Assembly: GCA_910578555.1 (NCBI GenBank)
Contig: CAJTPS010000025.1
Location: 1-52,491, forward strand
Direction of reading: 5' to 3'
DNA length: 52,491 bases
Origin: an uncultured Lachnospiraceae bacterium
GTDB lineage: Bacteria; Bacillota; Clostridia; Lachnospirales; Lachnospiraceae
The notes under the pieces were generated by a model, which searched no databases, was not told the DNA's origin, and saw only the letters and a list, made by a program, of their open reading frames with translations. Both the position numbers and the translations under genes were made by a program. Positions 1 through 7,742 of the stretch are shown piece after piece (the stretch's first letter is position 1; each line of letters begins with the position of its first letter).

Positions 1-281
1 TATGCAACATACAGTTCTATCTCCTTCCCAACCTCGATTAAATCCCCTTCTCTGATCGGGCCATGTATAATATCCACATCCAGTCCTAAGATTTCCTCTA
101 GACACAATCTTATGTCAGATAACGTAAAAAGAGAAATTGGTTCATAAAACTCCATAATCAAATCCACATCGCTATTTTCCTGATTTGTTTCTTCTGCCCG
201 CGAACCAAAAAGGACAACCCTTCTTACCGGATATTCCTTTACAACAAGCAACACTTTTTCTTTTATGATATCGTTACTCAT
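1..281 (-). CDS. Minimal nucleotidyltransferase, MntA type (3' end outside window)
   Basis: Read on the minus strand from an ATG at 281, preceded by AAAGGAG at good spacing; 93 codons are visible and the gene continues past base 1. The product begins MSNDIIKEKVLLVV and contains GSRA followed by SDVDL, fitting the GS-x10-DxD metal and nucleotide signature of the polymerase-beta-like minimal nucleotidyltransferases. In HEPN/MNT toxin-antitoxin pairs this protein is the antitoxin and AMPylates its HEPN partner; no HEPN gene is visible, so that role is inference. It lies 45 bp downstream of hsdM on the same strand, so it may be cargo within the type I restriction locus. The family is clear from the motif; the exact function is not. 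Confidence 0.75.
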   Translation of the reverse strand, partial: MSNDIIKEKVLLVVKEYPVRRVVLFGSRAEETNQENSDVDLIMEFYEPISLFTLSDIRLCLEEILGLDVDIIHGPIREGDLIEVGKEIELYVA

Positions 282-325
282 CCTGATCACTCCTTTCGCC
301 GCCAACCCCACAAATCTAAATTTGC

Positions 326-1786
326 CTACTTGCCAAGCAGCTTCTTAAGCTCAGCCATCTCCGCCTGTATCTGCGTCTCCAATTGCTCTATACGCCCCAA
401 AATAACATCTGTGGGCTCATACTCCACCTTCTCATACACAACCTCTTTGTACTTATTAATAGAAAGGTCGTAATCGTTAGAGATAATTTCTTCCACCGGC
501 ACAAAGAAACTCTGCTCAGTCCTTGCCCGCTCAGCCTCAGCCGCCAGATTATGAAATCTGTTAATAATATCCGGAATATCACAATCCGAAATTTCCTGCC
601 TCTTATCATCCAGACTGTAACCGTCAGCTTTCATATCGTAGAACCATACCTGATCCGTTCCACCAGAGCCAGTCTTTGTAAATACAAGGATCGCCGTCGA
701 AACTCCCGCGTAAGGCTTAAACACCCCGCTCGGCATAGAAATCACTGCGTTCAGCTTATTATGCTCCAGAATTTCTTTTCTAATCTCTTTATGTGCATTA
801 CTGCTGCCAAACAGTACGCCGTCCGGTACAATCACTGCTGCTCTGCCGCCCTTTTTTAAAATACGTAAGAATAATGCAAGGAAAAGCAACTCTGTCTTTT
901 TAGTCTTAGTAACTTTAAGCAGATCAGCAGACACTGCCTCATAGTCAAGGCTTCCCTTAAAAGGAGGATTTGCAAGTACCAGACTATATTTCTCAATATC
1001 GGCATTCTGCTCCGACAAACTGTCCCGATAAGAAATGTTCGGATTATCTACACCATGCAAAAGCATATTCATAGCGCCGATCCGAAGCATGGTCCTGTCC
1101 ATATCATTTCCATAAAACATGTTATTATTGAAATGATCACGCAGCTGCACATTAAGAAACATATCCGCATGATGATCCCGCAGATACTGCTGTGCTTCGA
1201 TCAAAAATCCTGCACTACCCATGGCCGGATCAATGATAATGTCCTCCGGCTGCGGTTTTACCAAGGCGACCATCATTTTAATGATATGTCTCGGGGTTCT
1301 GAACTGCCCATTCGTTCCCGCCGTTGCAACCTTTGACAGCAAATACTCGTACAAATCACCTTTTGAATCTTCGTCACCAAGTTCTAATCTGTCAATTCCA
1401 TCTACGATTTTAGAGAGCATTGCCGCAGTCGGAATCTTAAAAATCGCGTCACCCATATAACGTGCGTATGCGGAATCCCCGTCTTGATGTAAGTTTTTAA
1501 TAAACGGAAACACGCCATTTGTAACAGTTTCATACATTTTCTCAGCAGAACCCAGATTCTTAAATTTACTCCATCTGTACTTCTGGCATTCATCCGGAAA
1601 CATGGATTCGAATGGCACTCCCAGAAAATTAGCCTCATTCTCTTTTGTCGTCTCAACATCATCTAACTGTTTTATAAAAAGCAGATAAGTAAACTGTTCA
1701 ATCACATCTAAGGGATTTGTTATCCCGCCCGTCCAGAATGTTTCCCATATTCTGTCTATCTTGTTCCGTAAATCACCAGTAATCAT
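326..1786 (-). CDS. hsdM: Type I restriction-modification DNA methyltransferase subunit
   Basis: A 486-residue N6-adenine methyltransferase of the HsdM family. The ATG at 1786 is chosen over an open frame reaching 2080: it gives the typical family start MITGDLRNKIDRIW, has GGAG six bases upstream, and the longer N-terminus is encoded by a degenerate interspersed repeat. Residues 1-150 are the HsdM N-terminal helical domain. SAM-binding motif I (DPAMGSAGF) is near residue 186 and catalytic motif IV (NPPF) near 273. A C-terminal coiled segment fits contact with HsdS. HsdM acts with HsdS and HsdR to methylate and restrict DNA; hsdS and hsdR are not in the window and would lie past the left edge. 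No break is seen. Family call is secure. Confidence 0.93.
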   Translation of the reverse strand: MITGDLRNKIDRIWETFWTGGITNPLDVIEQFTYLLFIKQLDDVETTKENEANFLGVPFESMFPDECQKYRWSKFKNLGSAEKMYETVTNGVFPFIKNLHQDGDSAYARYMGDAIFKIPTAAMLSKIVDGIDRLELGDEDSKGDLYEYLLSKVATAGTNGQFRTPRHIIKMMVALVKPQPEDIIIDPAMGSAGFLIEAQQYLRDHHADMFLNVQLRDHFNNNMFYGNDMDRTMLRIGAMNMLLHGVDNPNISYRDSLSEQNADIEKYSLVLANPPFKGSLDYEAVSADLLKVTKTKKTELLFLALFLRILKKGGRAAVIVPDGVLFGSSNAHKEIRKEILEHNKLNAVISMPSGVFKPYAGVSTAILVFTKTGSGGTDQVWFYDMKADGYSLDDKRQEISDCDIPDIINRFHNLAAEAERARTEQSFFVPVEEIISNDYDLSINKYKEVVYEKVEYEPTDVILGRIEQLETQIQAEMAELKKLLGK

Positions 1787-1856
1787 ACCGTTCTCCGTTT
1801 TTGTAGTATTATTGCCCATGCACCAATGCATAGCGCTAAACAGTTTCTCTTGTATT

Positions 1857-1862
1857 ATTATA
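1857..1862 (-). promoter_or_regulatory. Candidate -10 box upstream of hsdM
   Basis: On the minus strand TATAAT sits in the context TGTGCTACTATAATAAT, about 70 bases before the hsdM start. No good -35 hexamer was found 16-18 bases upstream, so this is only a candidate. Confidence 0.35.
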
Positions 1863-1916
1863 GTAGCACAATCCTCTACACATTTCATTAACTTCTTGCA
1901 GGCATGTTTCACTCCG

Positions 1917-2040
1917 ATAACAGCCCATCCTTCGACTACGCCGTCCCGTCTGGTACACATAAAATACTTCAAATTCACATTTTGGCGCCTGCACAACTCG
2001 TAAAATCGCACACAAAGCGTTTTTACTCTCAAAATGCCAT
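1917..2040. repeat. Degenerate copy of the interspersed GTAACAG-type element
   Basis: Reading plus, ATAACAGCCCATCC opens a stretch that aligns almost base for base with the element at 14242-14381, including CATTTTGGCGCCTGCACAAC and the following AAAATCGCACACA. The left terminal repeat is mutated and the right one is not recognisable. It fills most of the gap between hsdM and prfA and generates a spurious open frame. The remaining bases of the 1787-2148 gap show no gene. Confidence 0.7.
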
Positions 2041-2148
2041 AGACGCATCTAAACTTCATAAAAAAAACGGACAATGACATATATCAAAGTCCGTTCCGTA
2101 CATTTTCAATCATTTCGCAACCAGTGGTCATCCCGGTCTGGCTGTCTG

Positions 2149-3225
2149 TCAGTTCTCTCCCATTTTCAGAAGCTTTGCCGCCTGATCCGCTGCGATACAT
2201 GCGTCGATAATCTCCTGAATATCCCCGTTCATCACCTTATCCAGCTTATAGATCGTCAGGTTGATCCGGTGGTCGGTGACGCGTCCCTGGGGGAAGTTAT
2301 AGGTCCTGATCTTCTCGGAGCGGTCGCCCGTACCGATCTGGCTGCGGCGCAGCTCTGCTTCCGCGTCATGCCGCTGCTGCTGCTCGATATCATAAAGCTT
2401 CGCCTTTAAAAGTGCAAAAGCTTTCGCCTTATTCTGAATCTGGGATTTCTCCGTCTGGCTGTATACCACGATTCCCGAAGGATAGTGCGTCAGACGAACT
2501 GCGGAATCGGTCGTGTTGACACACTGCCCGCCGTTTCCGGATGCCCTCATAACGTCTATACGTATATCCTTATCCTCGATAACGATATCAATATCCTCGT
2601 CTACTTCCGGCATTACCGCCACGCTGATGGTGGACGTGTGGATACGTCCGCCGCTCTCCGTCTCCGGCACACGCTGCACGCGATGTACGCCGCTCTCATA
2701 TTTCAGTACGGAATAAGCGCCCTGTCCGGTCACCATGAAGGTCACGCTCTTCATGCCGCCGATGCCGATCTCTTCCACTTCCATGGTCTCCACTTTCCAC
2801 CGTCTGCCCTCAGCATAGTGCACATACATGCGGTAGATTTCCGCCGCAAACAGCGCCGCCTCGTCACCGCCCGCACCGGCACGGATCTCCACGATAACAT
2901 TCTTCTCATCATTGGGGTCCTTGGGCAGAAGCAGTATCTTCAATTCGTGCTCCAGCTCTTCCACGCGCTTCTTCGCGCCGGACAGTTCCTCCTTGAGCAT
3001 CTCCCGCATATCCTCATCGGACTCGCTTTCCAGCATGGCAAGCGAATCTTCGATATCCTGATTACATTTCTTATATTCTTTATAGGCATTCACGATCGGC
3101 GTCAGATCGCTCTGTTCCTTCATGAGTGCACGAAAACGCTCCTGATTGTCCGCAACAGTCGGCTCGCTCAGTTCGTTCATGATCTCCTCAAATTTTCTCA
3201 ACAAATCTTCTAACTTATCAAACAT
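2149..3225 (-). CDS. prfA: Peptide chain release factor 1
   Basis: A 358-residue class I release factor that recognises UAA and UAG stop codons and triggers peptidyl-tRNA hydrolysis in the ribosome. Domain 1 is the N-terminal helical region (1-105). The codon-recognition PxT motif reads PET at 187-189 in the context RVPETESGGRIHTS. The catalytic GGQ is at 232-234; the next residue is Cys where E. coli RF1 has His. Length and end-to-end alignment are normal for RF1 rather than RF2. The start is preceded by GGAGG, and the gene begins 2 bp after prmC, whose product methylates the GGQ glutamine, so the pair is an operon with substrate and modifier adjacent. Confidence 0.97.
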   Translation of the reverse strand: MFDKLEDLLRKFEEIMNELSEPTVADNQERFRALMKEQSDLTPIVNAYKEYKKCNQDIEDSLAMLESESDEDMREMLKEELSGAKKRVEELEHELKILLLPKDPNDEKNVIVEIRAGAGGDEAALFAAEIYRMYVHYAEGRRWKVETMEVEEIGIGGMKSVTFMVTGQGAYSVLKYESGVHRVQRVPETESGGRIHTSTISVAVMPEVDEDIDIVIEDKDIRIDVMRASGNGGQCVNTTDSAVRLTHYPSGIVVYSQTEKSQIQNKAKAFALLKAKLYDIEQQQRHDAEAELRRSQIGTGDRSEKIRTYNFPQGRVTDHRINLTIYKLDKVMNGDIQEIIDACIAADQAAKLLKMGEN

Positions 3226-3227
3226 AA

Positions 3228-4091
3228 CTACCTCCGTACATACTCGCCAAACACCACTCTGTCGAGTCCGGCATAATCCTTCACCACTTCCAGTTCCCGG
3301 TATCCCGCCTCTTCCATAAGCCTTCGTACCGCTTCCCCCTGATCGTAACCGATCTCGAAGAAAAGCATTCCCTCCGGGTTCAGATACGCGCCCGCCTGCG
3401 CTATGATCTCCCGGTAGAAATAAAGTCCGTCTTCCTTCCCGTCCAGCGCCGGGTACGGTTCATAATCCTTTACCTCCGGCATCAGGCTATCAATAACATC
3501 CGTTCTTATATAAGGAGGATTCGACACGATGACGTCAAATCTCTCTGCGGTATCTATATTCTCAAAAAGATCACTCTGTATCCATGTAACGTTCGTTCCA
3601 GGAACTCTGCCTTCATTCTCCCTCGCAGTCTGTAAAGCCGACCCGGAAAGATCAGCCCCGACTCCCGTACAGCCGTTTGAATAATGCAGAAGGCTTAACA
3701 GAATACAGCCCGAGCCGGTACACAGATCCAGAATCCGCATACCGTCGTGAAGACGGCGCATGACCTCTTCCACCAATATCTCCGTGTCCTGCCGGGGGAT
3801 AAGCACATTTTGATCTACATGAAAAGTCAGTCCCATAAATACCTGTTCGCCCGTAATATACTGCAGCGGTATCCGCTTACTGCGCCTCTCGATACAGTCC
3901 CGATACCGGTCATATTCCTCCGCCGACACCCTGCGGTCTCCATGCACGAGCAGCGTATTCCGATCCGTGCCGCAGCAAAATTCGAGTAAGAGCCTCGCAT
4001 GCTCCGCAGCCTCTGGCACCTCTGCCTGCTTCAGCCGCTCCTCGCCCCACCGGTATATCTCCCGGTAAATTACTCCCTCATTATATAACAT
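3228..4091 (-). CDS. prmC: Release factor glutamine N5-methyltransferase
   Basis: A 287-residue PrmC/HemK methyltransferase that uses SAM to methylate the glutamine of the release factor GGQ loop. An N-terminal helical release-factor-binding domain covers residues 1-85. The Rossmann motif I (LDLCTGSGCILLSLL) is near 121 and the catalytic NPPY motif sits in VSNPPYIRT near 187. The gene lies between the DUF1385 gene and prfA on the same strand. The start at 4091 gives MLYNEGVIYREIYRW; a start a few codons later is possible. No defect is seen. Confidence 0.95.
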   Translation of the reverse strand: MLYNEGVIYREIYRWGEERLKQAEVPEAAEHARLLLEFCCGTDRNTLLVHGDRRVSAEEYDRYRDCIERRSKRIPLQYITGEQVFMGLTFHVDQNVLIPRQDTEILVEEVMRRLHDGMRILDLCTGSGCILLSLLHYSNGCTGVGADLSGSALQTARENEGRVPGTNVTWIQSDLFENIDTAERFDVIVSNPPYIRTDVIDSLMPEVKDYEPYPALDGKEDGLYFYREIIAQAGAYLNPEGMLFFEIGYDQGEAVRRLMEEAGYRELEVVKDYAGLDRVVFGEYVRR

Positions 4092-4228
4092 ACGTTATCA
4101 CCATTGATCTGCTTTCGTCCGGTATACACGGTCTGCAATCCTGTCTGTCACGCGTTTTTTTATGCACAGCACGCTTTGCCGTCCCCAGAACTTTCCCGTA
4201 ACCGGTCAGCCCGCGGCTTCACAGCACC

Positions 4229-5236
4229 TTATTCTTCCCCGTCAGGTTCCCGCTTATCGTCATCATCGATCAGCCACGATTCGTCCACCTCATAACCGAA
4301 CGCTTCATATAAATATGCTTTCCAGTCGAAAACCGCCTCCACTGCGGCAATCGCAACTTCCACCATGCTCTCGTCCGGTTCTCTGGTCGTCAGCCTCTGC
4401 AGCCACATGCCCGGTGCCGAAATGATCCTGACCAGAATGTTGTTGCTCCTACCCGCCAGCCGGATGATTTCATAGGATATTCCGGCAATCACCGGAATCA
4501 GCACGATCCGGGTAAGCACACGGTACACCGGATTCTCCACCCTGATAAAGAAAAACAAAACCACGCTGACAAACATAACGAACAGCATGAAACTCGTTCC
4601 GCACCGTTTATGCTGCTTGGAACTCTTCATGACATTGCCCACGGTCAGCGGGCGTCCCTTCTCGATACAGTTGATACATTTATGCTCAGCGCCGTGATAC
4701 ATATAGACGCGTCTGATATCCTTCATCAGCGATATGCTCAGCACATACCCCACAAAGATCACGATACGCAGTACGCCTTCTATGATCGCCATAAACGAAG
4801 CGCTTCTGATATATTCCTCAAAAAGCGAGGTCACATAGTAAGGCAGTACCATAAAAATGCCTATGGCAAGCGCAAGCGACAAAATCATGACAATGGCGCT
4901 GAATACTTTATCCGCCTTGTCCTTGAACAGCCTGTTAAACGCCTTGTCCGCCGCCGTCTCTTTCGCGTCGGCTTCCTCATAGAATTTAGAAGAAAAATCC
5001 AGGCTTCTCATACCGAGAATCAGCGAGTCAATAAACTGGAATATACCACGTACAAAAGGAATGTTCAACAGTTTACTGCCATGAACAATACTGTTGTAAT
5101 GCTCGATCTCAACCTCGATCTCCCCGTTCGGCTTCCTCACCGCCACGGCATACTGCTCTTTATTCTTCATCATAATACCCTCGAGAACCGCCTGTCCGCC
5201 GATCCCGGAGTATTTCATATTCTTTCTCTTAGCCAT
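4229..5236 (-). CDS. DUF1385 family integral membrane protein (YqhQ-like)
   Basis: A 335-residue polytopic membrane protein. The N-terminus KYSGIGGQAVLEGIMMK and the central YHGAEHKCINCIEKG block are hallmarks of DUF1385. At least four hydrophobic segments lie between residues about 105 and 275, with cytoplasmic-looking charged ends. The His/Cys-rich central motif suggests metal binding, but no biochemical function is established. The family commonly sits, as here, between rpmE and prmC in Clostridia. The C-terminus is strongly acidic (WLIDDDDKREPDGEE). Start at 5236 follows a purine-rich AGAGGG about ten bases upstream. Confidence 0.9.
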   Translation of the reverse strand: MAKRKNMKYSGIGGQAVLEGIMMKNKEQYAVAVRKPNGEIEVEIEHYNSIVHGSKLLNIPFVRGIFQFIDSLILGMRSLDFSSKFYEEADAKETAADKAFNRLFKDKADKVFSAIVMILSLALAIGIFMVLPYYVTSLFEEYIRSASFMAIIEGVLRIVIFVGYVLSISLMKDIRRVYMYHGAEHKCINCIEKGRPLTVGNVMKSSKQHKRCGTSFMLFVMFVSVVLFFFIRVENPVYRVLTRIVLIPVIAGISYEIIRLAGRSNNILVRIISAPGMWLQRLTTREPDESMVEVAIAAVEAVFDWKAYLYEAFGYEVDESWLIDDDDKREPDGEE

Positions 5237-5352
5237 ATATTATTACGCCCTCTTCTCACCCCGGAAGAATATCCGCTGAAAACGACATTCTTCCAGACAT
5301 GACTTAGTGCTTCTTAGACAGCGTTCTTTGCTGTCTTAGCTGCACTTCTATC

Positions 5353-5413
5353 AGACATAGTTTAGATATACTTAAACGCCGTATTTAGGTATCTTAAATA
5401 TATCACTATGTCT
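5353..5413. other. Long imperfect hairpin between rpmE and the DUF1385 gene
   Basis: Nine-base arms AGACATAGT (5353-5361) and ACTATGTCT (5405-5413) enclose a second, imperfect AT-rich stem. A further short hairpin AGACAGC/GCTGTCT lies just left of it (about 5316-5336). On the minus strand this sits after the rpmE terminator and before the DUF1385 start, so it would be in a leader RNA. It matches no riboswitch class I recognise. Confidence 0.45.
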
Positions 5414-5422
5414 TGTTATCAG

Positions 5423-5453
5423 AAAAGGTTGAGATATGCACCTCAACCTTTTT
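5423..5453 (-). terminator. Rho-independent terminator after rpmE
   Basis: On the minus strand AAAGGTTGAG pairs with CTCAACCTTT around a short loop and is followed by a short T-rich run. It begins about ten bases after the rpmE stop codon. The mirrored A and T runs would also allow function on the plus strand. Confidence 0.8.
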
Positions 5454-5462
5454 GTACAAAAC

Positions 5463-5669
5463 TTATTTGCTTTCCACACCGTATTTCTTATTGAACTTAT
5501 CAATACGTCCACGAGCCTGTGCTGCTTTCTGCTGCCCTGTGTAGAATGAATGGCATTTGGAACAAACTTCCACGTGAATCTCGGGTTTTGTTGAACCTGT
5601 CACGAATGTGTTACCGCAGTTACATGTTACTGTCGCCTGATAATACTCAGGATGGATTCCTTCTTTCAT
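5463..5669 (-). CDS. rpmE: 50S ribosomal protein L31
   Basis: A 68-residue L31 starting MKEGIHPEYYQATVTC. It carries the zinc-binding cysteines C16, C18, C36 and C39 (CNC and CSKC), so it is the zinc-containing C+ form rather than the zinc-free paralogue induced in zinc starvation. It sits downstream of rho and upstream of the DUF1385 gene, a normal clostridial order, and has its own terminator. Length is typical. Confidence 0.97.
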   Translation of the reverse strand: MKEGIHPEYYQATVTCNCGNTFVTGSTKPEIHVEVCSKCHSFYTGQQKAAQARGRIDKFNKKYGVESK

Positions 5670-5806
5670 TCTATTACCGTACTCCTTTCTACATCTGCTT
5701 TCAAAATGTAAACAGGCGTTACCGCCGTTATTTTCTCATCCCATGCCGCCGCAAACCGACAGCTTTTATATTGTAGCATAGGACTTTCAGCTATGCAAGC
5801 CTTTTA

Positions 5807-7153
5807 TTAAAGAAATTTCATCTTCTTGACCATGTTGACAACCTCGAAATTATTCTTCGTTCTGGCAAACATATCCAGGATCTTCTCCACAGCCTCGTCC
5901 GCCTTCATACCGTTTAACGCCTTACGGATAATGTTGATCGCCTCCAGTTCATCCGGCGTCAGCAGCAGATCCTCTCGTCTGGTACTGGACTTCGGAATAT
6001 CGATAGCCGGGAACACACGCTTCTCGGATAATTTACGATCCAGCACCATCTCCATGTTACCGGTTCCTTTAAATTCCTCATAAATAACGTCGTCCATCTT
6101 GCTTCCCGTCTCTACAAGCGCCGTAGCCAGAATCGTCAGACTACCGCCCTCCCTCATATTACGCGCAGCACCGAAGATCCTCTTGGGCATATGTAACGCT
6201 GCCGGATCAAGACCGCCGGACAATGTACGTCCGCTGGGCGGCACCACAAGGTTGTATGCTCTGGTCAGACGGGTGATGCTGTCCAAGAGGATCACCACGT
6301 CTCTGCCATGCTCCACCAGCCGCTTCGCACGCTCAATCACCATCTCCGATACTCTCTTGTGGTGCTCCGGCAGCTCATCAAATGTTGAATAGATAACTTC
6401 CACATTAGGTCCTTCGATCGCTTCCTTAATATCCGTCACTTCCTCCGGACGCTCATCGATCAGCAGAATGATCAGGTGGGCATCGGGCGCTGTTCTGGTG
6501 AGGGATTTCGCAACCGCTTTTAATAAAGTAGTCTTACCTGCCTTGGGCGGTGATACGATCATGCCTCTCTGTCCCTTGCCGACCGGGCTGATCAGATCCA
6601 TGATCCGCATGGCTGCGGACGCTCCCGGTGTCTCCAGTTTCAGTCTCTCATTCGGGAAAATAGGCGTCAGGTTCTCGAAATTCGGTCTGCGCATGGCGAT
6701 TTCCGGCGGATACCCGTTGATCGACTTCACATACAGAAGCGCACTGAACTTCTCATTCTGCGTCTTAACTCTCGTATTGCCCTCTAAAATATCACCTGTT
6801 TTTAAACCAAAACGTCGAATCTGGCTGGGCGCAACATAGACGTCATTCTCGCCGGGCAGATAATTCTCACAGCGGATAAACCCGAACCCGTCGCTCATGA
6901 CCTCCAGAATGCCGCTGGCAGTAATCCCGCTGTCCAGTTCTGAGGGAAACTTCTCTTCTTCCCCGCCCTCTCTCTTAGACGGAACCACAGACTTAACCGC
7001 AACTTCCCTGCCTGCAGCCTTATCCTTTTCGTCCTCCGCCAGCATAGCCTCTACGATCTCGGCCTTCTTCATTGTGGAAGTACCCTTGATTCCTCTTCCT
7101 TTTGCGATTGCCTTCAGATCGGCAAGCGCCAACGATTCATACTTTTCTCTCAT
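5807..7153 (-). CDS. rho: Transcription termination factor Rho
   Basis: A 448-residue hexameric RNA helicase that ends transcription of untranslated RNA. Residues 1-43 form the Rho N-terminal helical domain, followed by a short charged linker (about 45-72). The cold-shock-like primary RNA-binding domain (GILEVMSDGFGFIR) starts near 81. The Walker A loop SPPKAGKTT is at 201-209, and the Walker B segment LIILLIDERPEEV and the DSITRLTRAYN block follow. The C-terminus NFEVVNMVKKMKFL is typical. The start has AGGAGG at ideal spacing. Length is near the E. coli protein, without the large inserts seen in Actinobacteria. Confidence 0.97.
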   Translation of the reverse strand: MREKYESLALADLKAIAKGRGIKGTSTMKKAEIVEAMLAEDEKDKAAGREVAVKSVVPSKREGGEEEKFPSELDSGITASGILEVMSDGFGFIRCENYLPGENDVYVAPSQIRRFGLKTGDILEGNTRVKTQNEKFSALLYVKSINGYPPEIAMRRPNFENLTPIFPNERLKLETPGASAAMRIMDLISPVGKGQRGMIVSPPKAGKTTLLKAVAKSLTRTAPDAHLIILLIDERPEEVTDIKEAIEGPNVEVIYSTFDELPEHHKRVSEMVIERAKRLVEHGRDVVILLDSITRLTRAYNLVVPPSGRTLSGGLDPAALHMPKRIFGAARNMREGGSLTILATALVETGSKMDDVIYEEFKGTGNMEMVLDRKLSEKRVFPAIDIPKSSTRREDLLLTPDELEAINIIRKALNGMKADEAVEKILDMFARTKNNFEVVNMVKKMKFL

Positions 7154-7320
7154 AAATGCCTCCTGTATTTTAATAAATCATCTATATACATTCTTCCGTA
7201 TACATTCTTTCGTCCGGGGATTTATAGCCTGATGTGCTGTCCGAAATGATCTATCACTTTCAATGCGTTTATTATACACTACATTTTTCAAAATAGAAAG
7301 TTTTTTTTTATAAACATGCA

Positions 7321-7523
7321 AAATTGATATAACAGTTCAGCCATGCAGAATTGAATGTACAATTTGTACATGGGAGCTTGCTCACTAAGGACAAATTGCA
7401 CATCCAATCCTATAGGGCGGACGCCCGACATGAAATAAGTCACCTGTCAGTTAGTGATATAATTAGCCAAAATGTATATTCTGGTGACTTATGAATGGCA
7501 TGGCTGAACTGTTACAAATTGAT
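7321..7523. repeat. 8-bp target duplications flanking the 187-bp element
   Basis: AAATTGAT occurs at 7321-7328 and again at 7516-7523, directly abutting the element ends; the identity extends one more base (A) on both sides. This is the signature of a transposition event with an 8 or 9 bp stagger. Confidence 0.85.
7329..7515. mobile_element. 187-bp non-autonomous element (MITE) with terminal inverted repeats
   Basis: The left end ATAACAGTTCAGCCATGC and the reverse complement of the right end, GTAACAGTTCAGCCATGC, match at 17 of 18 bases. Inside are three further foldbacks: 7350-7367 with 7391-7408 (16 of 18 paired), a short GGGCG/CGCCC hairpin near 7416, and 7435-7444 with 7483-7492 (10 of 10). 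There is no coding sequence. Ends starting GTAA together with 8-bp duplications resemble those known for IS66-family elements, which suggests trans-mobilisation by such a transposase; none is in the window. It lies in the 589-bp gap between rho and the malic enzyme gene. Confidence 0.85.
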
Positions 7524-7590
7524 AAAAGTATATGCTATTCGGGGCGCTTACAAAAATCTTGCAGTCCCCCGTCAAATATTATATATTATA

Positions 7591-7650
7591 AAGCAAAGCC
7601 GCATTTTGGCGTTTGCATAACTCGCAAAACGGCTCGTTATTTTTTAAAAC
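7591..7650. repeat. Partial interspersed-element fragment upstream of the malic enzyme gene
   Basis: GCATTTTGGCGTTTGCATAA and the following ACTCGCAAAACGGCTCG align with the interior of the element at 14242-14381 (there GCATTTTGGCGCTTGCACAA). No terminal repeats are attached, so it is a fragment or a decayed copy in the malic enzyme 5' region. Confidence 0.6.
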
Positions 7651-7742
7651 AATCGTTTTTTTATGTATTAAATCACGATTTAGCAGGATTTTGTTTTATT
7701 TACAGCGCATTAAATCATCTTTTAAGAAACGAGGAAATCACT

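Noticed and set aside
1836..2048. Minus-strand open frame with VVQAPKCEFEVFYVYQT
   Set aside because: It is a translation of the degenerate interspersed repeat; a similar peptide (VVQAPKCDFGAFCVHQT) comes from the copy at 14269-14460. Not a gene.
1787..2080. 98-residue N-terminal extension of HsdM
   Set aside because: It is repeat-derived and has no ribosome site; the family start MITGDL has one.
2521..2530. Cys after the GGQ of RF1 as a defect
   Set aside because: The GGQ and surrounding residues are intact, and I recall Cys at this position in other clostridial RF1 proteins, so it is unlikely to be a mutation.
2350..3213. Long plus-strand frames opposite prfA, prmC and other genes
   Set aside because: They are shadows of strongly supported minus-strand genes, with no ribosome sites or family features.
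7491..7742. N-terminal extension of the malic enzyme
   Set aside because: It begins inside the 187-bp element and crosses another repeat fragment; the ATG at 7743 has a ribosome site and the family start.
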